Below, one piece after another: positions 1-5,783 of a stretch of 5,783 nt of DNA (positions are counted from its first letter, which is position 1; each line of letters starts with the position of its first letter). The DNA comes from Leptospira alstonii serovar Sichuan str. 79601. Lineage in GTDB: Bacteria; Spirochaetota; Leptospiria; Leptospirales; Leptospiraceae. The notes under the pieces were generated by a model. That model was not told the origin of the DNA and made no database searches. It saw nothing but the letters and a program-made list of their open reading frames with translations. The stretch lies in the NCBI RefSeq assembly GCF_000347175.1, contig NZ_ANIK01000057.1, positions 1 through 5,783 of the forward strand, read 5' to 3'. Both the position numbers and the translations under genes were made by a program.

Positions 1-1275
1 GGTACAAACGCACTCAACTTGAACTCGAAGTCCGGTTTGTCGTCTAACGCTGATTTTATCGCTCAATATTCTATGAACCGAGGTATGTCGGAGGATTCCA
101 GCGAGACCGCTGCGGAAGCAGAGTCTAGAGCCGCTCAGGAGAGAAATATTCGAGAACTTGGAGCGGCGATTTTGGAAGGAATGGGATTTGCTGCAACGAG
201 AAGAGAAGGAGAAGACTACTCCCAAAACCACGGTGACATCGACAACGACGGAAAAAACAAAGGATCAGGTATCGATCCATCTAAGTTGGAAATAAACCAG
301 TATGATCGTATTCAAAATAGGGATGGTGCTGCAGAGAATTTGAGTAAGAAAATAGATGAGACGTATAGCGCCAACCAAGGTAAAGACGGAAAGTTACACA
401 AGGAGTTTACCGCGGAAATTGATTTGAGAAGAAGTCAGATTGCAGACAATGAGAAAAACATGAGTCTTGGGGACAAGGTGAAGTTGGACAAACTGAAAGA
501 TCAAAAAGCGGCTTTAGATGCGGAATACAAAGCGATCAATTCGGGGGGAGGAAAAAACGACAAATACAATGAAGTGCTTTTGTTAAAAATCGAAGCAGTG
601 AATCATCAAATGAATGATATGAAGGCGGGAGACGCATTTAAATTCAAAGGAGAGAATGCAGACAACCGAACGCAACTGATGGGAAGAATGATTGAGCTGA
701 AAGAGAAAGCAGTGTATGGAACATTGACTGCCAATGAGAAAAAAGATCTTGCTAAGGTAACGAGCGGTTTGGAAGATTATCGCCGATACGGCCAAGTAAG
801 AGATCTGGTGTTGAACAACAAGATTTCGAGTACTCAGTTAGGATCATCGACGACGGCTGCAATTTGTTTTGTGAATTCGCATTCGAACTATTTGGGAGTG
901 GATACAAAAACAAATTACTTTGCTCAAGCGCAGTTAGGAAATATCGGAATGACGAACAGTGACTACAGAGGAATGAAGGCTCCTTCTTTGGGTGTGGGAC
1001 CTCAATGGAGCGGAGACTTGAATACTTTGAAAAATCAAAAAAGTTCCGAAGTCCATGTAACGAGATCGCAGGTTGATATTTTGAACCGAAGCAAAGCGAA
1101 CAATGCGATCGTGTTTACGGACACAACCGGTGACGGAAATGCAAACCACTGGCAAAATGTGGCGAGGGGTAAAGATGGTCAATGGTACGACATTAATAAC
1201 AACCGAGAGAAAAAAGAACCTAAGCCAATGGATTTCAGCAAGGTATATCAAATCAAATACAACGACAATTGGTGA
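1..1275 (+). CDS. C-terminal part of a large Leptospira modular protein (TIGR04388-like), possible cysteine peptidase toxin tip
   Basis: The frame is open to the left edge, so the gene starts outside the window. A TTG at 19 is only an internal codon, though residues here are numbered from it. Seen: a low-complexity, charged, helical middle (residues ~100-275, rich in K/E/D/N, probably coiled or extended), preceded by a DIDNDG acidic loop at 73-78 that resembles a calcium site. The last ~150 residues are different: globular, with aromatic residues. They contain C283 (TAAICFVNSH), H377 (NANHWQNV) and D391 (QWYDINNN). That order and spacing is like papain-fold peptidases (C39-like or transglutaminase-like), where HW..V and WYD follow the cysteine. 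Known: TIGR04388 proteins are long Leptospira proteins; I recall variable C-termini, unchecked. Inferred: the tip is a toxin or effector domain and the adjoining lipoprotein its immunity protein. No membrane segment is visible. The stop is 3 nt before the next start. The family call is moderate and the peptidase call tentative. Confidence 0.7.
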   Translation, partial: GTNALNLNSKSGLSSNADFIAQYSMNRGMSEDSSETAAEAESRAAQERNIRELGAAILEGMGFAATRREGEDYSQNHGDIDNDGKNKGSGIDPSKLEINQYDRIQNRDGAAENLSKKIDETYSANQGKDGKLHKEFTAEIDLRRSQIADNEKNMSLGDKVKLDKLKDQKAALDAEYKAINSGGGKNDKYNEVLLLKIEAVNHQMNDMKAGDAFKFKGENADNRTQLMGRMIELKEKAVYGTLTANEKKDLAKVTSGLEDYRRYGQVRDLVLNNKISSTQLGSSTTAAICFVNSHSNYLGVDTKTNYFAQAQLGNIGMTNSDYRGMKAPSLGVGPQWSGDLNTLKNQKSSEVHVTRSQVDILNRSKANNAIVFTDTTGDGNANHWQNVARGKDGQWYDINNNREKKEPKPMDFSKVYQIKYNDNW

Positions 1276-1278
1276 AAC

Positions 1279-1836
1279 ATGAAAAAGAAAATCGCGTTAG
1301 TAAGTATGTTGTTCTTTGTTTTCTTCTGCAAGGAAGAGAACAAAGAAGTTCCGAAACAAGAAAGTCCGGTTAAGGAAGAGAAGGTGCAGGATATGAATAC
1401 TGAATATGTATTCAATGGCGTATATTCAATGGATGATATGCATATTGTTAAAGATCTTTTTGGACTAAAGACTAAGTTTAAAGAATATTGTCTCCGAATT
1501 GATCTCAAGGCAAACGTTGTAGAACTTGGGATTTTAGAAGGCAAGGTTTACAAAGGTAAAATTTTAGAGAAAGATTCGGAAAGTGTAACGATTGAAATCA
1601 ATGGCAAAAGCCGTAAGTATTTTTTGCTTACTTATCAAGGTTTATCAGGTTCAGACACTTATGCACTCATGGCCGATGACTACTCTGAAAAAGAAGCGGA
1701 TGGAAAATGGAATTTGAATAGTTCTGCCGGTGCGGAAGCATCCATGCAAACGATTCAGCAATGTGTTTCCACGAGTAATCTAAAATACGAATTACAATAT
1801 CATGAAGAAGACCACTCTGTACCGAAAAAGAAGTAG
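1279..1836 (+). CDS. Small predicted lipoprotein, candidate immunity protein
   Basis: A 185-aa protein starting with a basic MKKK, a hydrophobic stretch (residues 5-16) and cysteine at 17 (FVFFC). This is a short signal peptide with a loose spirochete-style lipobox; Phe at -1 is unusual, so lipidation is probable rather than certain. After the cysteine comes a charged K/E/P-rich tether (18-37), typical of exported lipoproteins. A globular part follows with beta-strand-like segments around 43-125 and two further cysteines, C71 and C162, which could form a disulfide outside the cytoplasm. The tail is polar (EEDHSVPKKK). I do not recognise a named family. A GGTGA ribosome binding site overlaps the stop of the upstream gene, and the start lies 3 nt after it, so the two are surely cotranscribed and probably translationally coupled. 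Context suggests an exported immunity protein against the upstream C-terminal domain. An unrelated accessory lipoprotein is the alternative. Confidence 0.8.
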   Translation: MKKKIALVSMLFFVFFCKEENKEVPKQESPVKEEKVQDMNTEYVFNGVYSMDDMHIVKDLFGLKTKFKEYCLRIDLKANVVELGILEGKVYKGKILEKDSESVTIEINGKSRKYFLLTYQGLSGSDTYALMADDYSEKEADGKWNLNSSAGAEASMQTIQQCVSTSNLKYELQYHEEDHSVPKKK

Positions 1837-1839
1837 AAA

Positions 1840-1852
1840 TGCGTCTAACGCA
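1840..1852 (+). other. Small hairpin after the lipoprotein gene
   Basis: Arms TGCGT and ACGCA surround a 3-nt loop, starting 3 nt after the stop codon. It could mark the 3' end of the lipoprotein transcript. The stem is only 5 bp and no T run follows (CCTTTCAGTTT), so it is a poor intrinsic terminator. The strong terminator at 2455-2480 is the more likely end of this transcript. Confidence 0.2.
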
Positions 1853-2015
1853 CCTTTCAGTTTGAAAATTAAGTAGCGATATCTGTAAACCGAACAAAAG
1901 AGAATAGAACTTAGAAACAAACAAAAGTTCCCTTCTTTCCAATAGATGGTAAGGGGGCACAAGGAAAGCCTAGAAAAATCGGAACCCATTAGAAGACAAA
2001 AAACTGGGGGAAGAA

Positions 2016-2259
2016 ATGGAAGAAAAGAAAAGCAAGAAAGGCTTTGTATTAGGGGAAGCGGTAAGAGACAAGAGAAGCGGCCAAAGGATGTATGTGTATT
2101 AGTGGATAGGTTTTAGGAATCAGTGGATAGTGGTTTTTCAGAATATTCAGATTTTATTGTGTTTAAACAGAATTTGATCCGGAGGCGAAATTGGAAGTAC
2201 CGTTTGAGGACCTGGAGAAGGTGAAAGAAGAAAATTGGAAATTGACCGCTGACAAATAA
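2016..2259 (+). pseudogene. Frame-broken small gene resembling the YodC/DUF2158 family
   Basis: A good ribosome binding site (GGGGGAAG, 2006-2013) precedes ATG 2016. The first 28 codons read MEEKKSKKGFVLGEAV then RDKRSGQRMYVY before TAG at 2100. The pattern F..GE.VR.K..G..M.V matches the start of the small YodC-like DUF2158 family (F..GD.V.LKSGGPKM.V). Downstream the coding signal moves to another frame at 2117-2170 (ESVDSGFSEYSDFIVFKQ). It then moves to a third frame at 2173-2256 (FDPEAKLEVPFEDLEKV then KEENWKLTADK), ending at TAA 2257. The last segment fits the family's end (WFD..., then F...L.KV). Joined, the pieces give about 75-80 residues, close to the family's size. A 9-bp direct repeat, AGTGGATAG at 2101-2109 and 2122-2130, sits at the first break and suggests a small duplication as one cause. 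Function unknown. The family call is from motif memory only. Confidence 0.42.
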
Positions 2260-2454
2260 GAGAATGTTGATATACTAAAGGAAGAATAGAAACCGATATG
2301 CTGCTTGAAGACCGAAAACTTTTAACTGAAAAGCTCGTTTTCAGACCCAGCAGAAAAGTGGGCACCGCCGTTTCAGACTAAACCCCGCCGACTTAAGAGG
2401 TTTTAGACCTTGAAGGCATATTAGAAATCATGAGTGTATCTAAAGATCAAACTT
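2260..2454. other. Intergenic stretch with hairpin and a weak short reading frame
   Basis: No convincing gene. A + strand frame of 27 codons (ATG 2298 to TAA 2379-2381; MLLEDRKLLTEKLVF then RPSRKVGTAVSD) has a natural-looking composition. It lacks a clear ribosome binding site and may be another gene remnant. Inside it is a perfect 7-bp hairpin: CTGAAAA at 2326-2332 and TTTTCAG at 2338-2344 with a 5-nt loop. The rest shows only stop-rich sequence. Together with the broken gene to its left, this looks like decayed accessory DNA. Confidence 0.3.
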
Positions 2455-2480
2455 GCCCGGTGTAATAGCCGGGTTTTTTT
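2455..2480 (+). terminator. Rho-independent terminator, + strand
   Basis: CCCGG (2456-2460) pairs with CCGGG (2469-2473) around an 8-nt loop. A G-T pair at 2455/2474 can extend the stem, and seven T residues follow (2474-2480). On the - strand no T run follows the stem, so it works for + transcripts. It probably stops transcription from the toxin/lipoprotein side before it runs into the convergent vapC gene, whose stop is 4 bases away. Confidence 0.85.
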
Positions 2481-2483
2481 GTA

Positions 2484-3076
<593 letters not shown>

Positions 3077-3125
3077 TGTTCGTATTCTTTAAAGTTCATC
3101 GAGAAGTTCTTGAATGTTGTTTTAG

Positions 3126-3287
<162 letters not shown>

Positions 3288-3291
3288 TAAA

Positions 3292-3450
3292 TTATCGACG
3301 CTTCTTTTTTTCTTTTAAATATTCATCGAGAGGAATCATCTTTTCTTTCTTCGCTTTTATTTCGTCGTAGAGCCGGATGTCTACGAGTTCTTCCTTTGAA
3401 ATTTTCTTAGAATTATTATCTTTGATGAATTGAGAATGAGAGGATTTCAT
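3292..3450 (-). CDS. Small antitoxin-like protein (52 aa), Phd/YefM-tail-like
   Basis: ATG 3450 to TAA 3292, 52 codons, starting 10 nt after the stop of the repressor gene. AAGAAGATC lies before the ATG as a weak ribosome binding site. The protein starts MKSSHSQFIKDNNSKK. Its C-terminal half (EELVDIRLYDEIKAKKEK then MIPLDEYLKEKKK) resembles the toxin-binding tail of Phd/YefM-type or related antitoxins, where D..LYDE.K is followed by IPL.EYL. The usual N-terminal DNA-binding part of such antitoxins is missing. It may be a trimmed antitoxin that leaves DNA binding to the repressor next door. No toxin gene follows directly; the next gene is another small antitoxin-like protein. The assignment is inference from pattern and position. 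Confidence 0.55.
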   Translation of the reverse strand: MKSSHSQFIKDNNSKKISKEELVDIRLYDEIKAKKEKMIPLDEYLKEKKKRR

Positions 3451-3460
3451 GATCTTCTTG

Positions 3461-3820
<360 letters not shown>

Positions 3821-3831
3821 GTTTCTTGCGC

Positions 3832-3888
<57 letters not shown>

Positions 3889-3923
3889 TTTTCGGTTTTT
3901 GAGTTTGACGGATTCGTCTATGA

Positions 3924-4067
<144 letters not shown>

Positions 4068-4080
4068 TAAGATGACACCT

Positions 4081-5163
4081 TCACGGAGATCGAATAAAAA
4101 AAAAGAAACACCGACTAATTAAAATTAGCCGGTGTTTGAATGTGAAAATATACTTTCTCTTTTTCGAAATAGCAGAATGATCAGAACAAGGATCACATAA
4201 ACCTTGTTTGTTGATTTTAGGTCGTTTTGCGGCGGCCTCTTTGATTTTCTCGACAAAACGGTGTTTGTCGGGAATATCACCGTTTAAGACTTGATCCGGC
4301 GAGAAACCGAACAAGACACCGCTTGGACGGGAGTTGTATTGGGGAACAGCGTCTTTGAGAGTGTCGATCACTTCCTCGAAAGAAACAGGATTTTTAGGAA
4401 ACAGAAATTCATATTTCATTTTCTTGTTCACGGCTTCGATCATACTGTTAGAGTAGGAGATGTCGACCTGAGCGATTAGTTTTTCGATGAATAGATTGGA
4501 TTGGTCTAAGAAACCATTGACCTCGCCTTGATTTTCGGAACCGTCGTCGCAAAGCAGCCGGATCGGTTTGTGAAAGAGATTGAATTTTTCACAAACCTCT
4601 TTCAGATTTGAAACCGTATTCTTTGCGTTCCATTCGAGTGAAGCTTTCCAACCGAGAATGGTTCTTGAGAAATTGTCCATGATGAAGTGGATGTAAGCTT
4701 TAGAACCGTCTTGCACGCGTAAGATGGTAGTATCCATATGCAGGAGAGTTAAAGGAGAAGAAGCACGAATGCCGATTCTTTGTTTAGGTTTTCGGAAACG
4801 TTTGAAATCCGGTCTTAAAGCCCGAGCATACTTGTAAAAAGTACTTAAATTCATAAAAGCTTTTGTGTCGTTTAACATTTGATAGAAGACGGACCTGAGA
4901 GGCCAATGTTGCAACTCCGGCTTTTTCAAATACTTGGCGATGATTGTTTGTTCTTTGGAAGTAAGTTGTTTGGGATGTAGTTTTCTACAAAGGTTAAAAG
5001 TAGAAGTGAGACAGTGAACCTCGTTTTTCCAACGATAAAAGCGTTGTGTAGAGATCTTCAAAAGTTTGCAGGCGGCTTTGATACCGATGAGAGGAGAGAT
5101 CCTTGTAACAATGGAAACGATGTATTTCTTTTGTTCGCTCCAAATCCTTCTTTTTCCCCGCAT
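4081..5163 (-). CDS. DDE-type transposase (rve integrase core, IS3/IS481-like)
   Basis: A 360-aa protein. Residues 5-50 form a helix-turn-helix (KKYIVSIVTRISPL, IKAACKLLKISTQRFYRW) that should bind the element ends. The rve core spans ~135-300, with catalytic D144 (LHMDTTIL), D206 (CDDGSEN) and E243 (SNSMIEAVNKKMK). The 36 residues between the last two are near the usual D35E spacing. The motifs NSRPSG and FGFSPDQVL near 277-293 are the common end of this core. A C..C pair (C323, C326) follows. All catalytic residues are present, so the enzyme could be active. The start ATG 5163 has GGAAAA just before it, within a hairpin. The final ~20 residues (KHRLILISRCFFFFIRSP) are read from a terminator hairpin and its T run, so a frameshift near 4140 may have removed an earlier stop. 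Clear element ends were not found. IS3-like or IS481-like is my best guess. Confidence 0.88.
   Translation of the reverse strand: MRGKRRIWSEQKKYIVSIVTRISPLIGIKAACKLLKISTQRFYRWKNEVHCLTSTFNLCRKLHPKQLTSKEQTIIAKYLKKPELQHWPLRSVFYQMLNDTKAFMNLSTFYKYARALRPDFKRFRKPKQRIGIRASSPLTLLHMDTTILRVQDGSKAYIHFIMDNFSRTILGWKASLEWNAKNTVSNLKEVCEKFNLFHKPIRLLCDDGSENQGEVNGFLDQSNLFIEKLIAQVDISYSNSMIEAVNKKMKYEFLFPKNPVSFEEVIDTLKDAVPQYNSRPSGVLFGFSPDQVLNGDIPDKHRFVEKIKEAAAKRPKINKQGLCDPCSDHSAISKKRKYIFTFKHRLILISRCFFFFIRSP
4096..4137 (-). terminator. Strong rho-independent terminator inside the transposase 3' end
   Basis: Arms 4106-4120 and 4123-4137 are 15 nt each with a 2-nt loop. The only mismatch (A4114/C4129) becomes a G-U pair in the - strand RNA, so the stem is unbroken in that direction. 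After the stem come TTTC's last C and then nine T residues on the - strand (A run at 4096-4104). This orients the terminator for the transposase transcript. It lies before the TGA at 4081-4083, so the annotated last residues would be encoded by the terminator itself. Confidence 0.88.
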
Positions 5164-5440
5164 ATTTTCCGTTAAGGAAAAGTAAAATTGAAAAACTAGA
5201 AGAAGAGCGGAAAGAGTTTTTTTGAATGCCTTACTTTCCGAAATCTTTCTGTAGACGTCGTCTTTAAAATGAACGGGATCGTCTTCGGTAAACCCGACGA
5301 CTAACGAGAGATTTCGTTTTCATAGTTTTGCAGAAAAAAATACTGAAGGAAGTTTTGTAAAGGAAAAAAGCAAAAGCACATAAAAATAATATGATATACT
5401 AATTTAAAAAATGAAATCCTCATTTTCACCGGGACTTAGT
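5164..5440. other. Gene-free stretch upstream of the transposase, with an in-frame open segment
   Basis: No intact gene. On the - strand 52 codons (5319-5164) are open and in frame with the transposase ATG. Part of them read like protein (SLVVGFTEDDPVHFKDDV then YRKISESKAFKKTL), followed by a hydrophobic run (SALLLVFQFYFSL). No ATG, GTG or TTG lies in this segment, and a TGA at 5320-5322 closes it. The adjacent frame upstream (QNYENEIS) might join it by a single-base shift. Bases 5323-5440 are A/T-rich with no clear signal other than weak TATGAT/TATACT-like boxes at 5390-5400. Confidence 0.4.
5165..5181 (-). promoter_or_regulatory. Hairpin covering the transposase ribosome binding site
   Basis: TTTTCC (5165-5170) and GGAAAA (5176-5181) pair with a 5-nt loop. 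In the - strand RNA the arm next to the AUG is GGAAAA, which is the Shine-Dalgarno sequence, ending one base before the start codon. The 6-bp, mostly A-U stem is weak, but it could lower transposase translation. Confidence 0.35.
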
Positions 5441-5491
5441 TTTCCTGAAATAAAAACTGTGCACCGCTAATTCCAAAATAAATTAGTAATA

Positions 5492-5510
5492 TATAATATA
5501 CAAAAGAAGG
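5492..5510 (+). promoter_or_regulatory. TATAAT box and ribosome binding site of the right-edge gene
   Basis: TATAAT at 5492-5497 is a perfect -10, and AAGAAGG at 5504-5510 is a good ribosome binding site 6 nt before ATG 5517. No good -35 lies 16-18 bp upstream. If this -10 is used, transcription would begin at about the ribosome binding site, giving an almost leaderless message. The ribosome binding site is secure; the promoter is tentative. Confidence 0.4.
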
Positions 5511-5516
5511 CGATAT

Positions 5517-5783
<267 letters not shown>

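Noticed and set aside
583..1251. Long - strand reading frames at 583-795 and 934-1251
   Set aside because: They lie opposite the well-supported + strand gene, have odd F/S/R/I-rich composition and no ribosome binding sites; they are shadows.
41..1851. The 10-mer CGTCTAACGC occurs at 41-50 and 1842-1851
   Set aside because: Too short and isolated to be a repeat unit or attachment site; no extended similarity around either copy.
1248..1989. - strand frames at 1248-1544, 1667-1960 and 1792-1989
   Set aside because: Opposite or overlapping the lipoprotein gene and the gene-free stretch; Cys/Phe/Ser-rich with no family pattern.
1946..2116. + strand frame from ATG 1946, about 56 codons
   Set aside because: No ribosome binding site and a K/R/G-rich composition; it overlaps the better-supported start at 2016 in another frame.
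2147..2365. - strand frame of 72 codons
   Set aside because: Opposite the broken gene whose + strand pieces read better; composition is unnatural (serine/leucine runs).
4291..4479. + strand frame of 62 codons
   Set aside because: Lies wholly opposite the catalytic core of the transposase.

Overview
The window looks like Leptospira (spirochete) chromosome of the pathogenic lineage. The reasons are moderate-to-low GC with AAA/GAA/TTT-rich codons, a long modular surface or exported protein at the left edge that resembles the Leptospira TIGR04388 group, a short lipoprotein with a loose spirochete-type lipobox, and a dense toxin-antitoxin (TA) and transposase region. The assignment rests on reading the proteins only; no search was run. 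The whole window has the character of accessory DNA.

Layout. (1) Bases 1-1836, + strand: the 3' part of a large protein whose last ~150 residues may form a papain-like cysteine peptidase domain. A 185-aa predicted lipoprotein follows after 3 nt. This has the form of a polymorphic toxin with a linked immunity gene. (2) Bases 1837-2483: no intact gene. It holds a frame-broken gene resembling the small YodC/DUF2158 family, a few hairpins, and a clear + strand terminator at 2455-2480. (3) Bases 3814 down to 2484, - strand: an apparently single transcription unit of five genes. In order these are an Xre/Cro-type repressor, two ~52-aa antitoxin-like proteins without recognisable toxins, and a complete VapBC pair (PIN-domain ribonuclease and its antitoxin). 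Candidate operator repeats overlap the promoter upstream of the repressor gene. (4) Bases 3924-4067: a short reading frame, probably a gene remnant. (5) Bases 5163 down to 4081, - strand: a DDE transposase. A hairpin covers its ribosome binding site, and a strong terminator lies inside the annotated 3' end of its frame. (6) Bases 5164-5440: no intact gene, but 52 open codons lie in frame upstream of the transposase start. (7) From 5517 to the right edge, + strand: the first 89 codons of an unrecognised protein.

How the parts may work together (inference): the left pair could act in competition or defence between cells, with the lipoprotein protecting the producer. The central operon is a TA module under a shared repressor that seems to have gathered extra antitoxins and lost their toxins. 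Decayed genes and a transposase beside it fit a region of repeated insertion and loss. The two least expected signals are the peptidase-like toxin tip with its lipoprotein partner and the toxin-less antitoxin pair between the repressor and VapBC.
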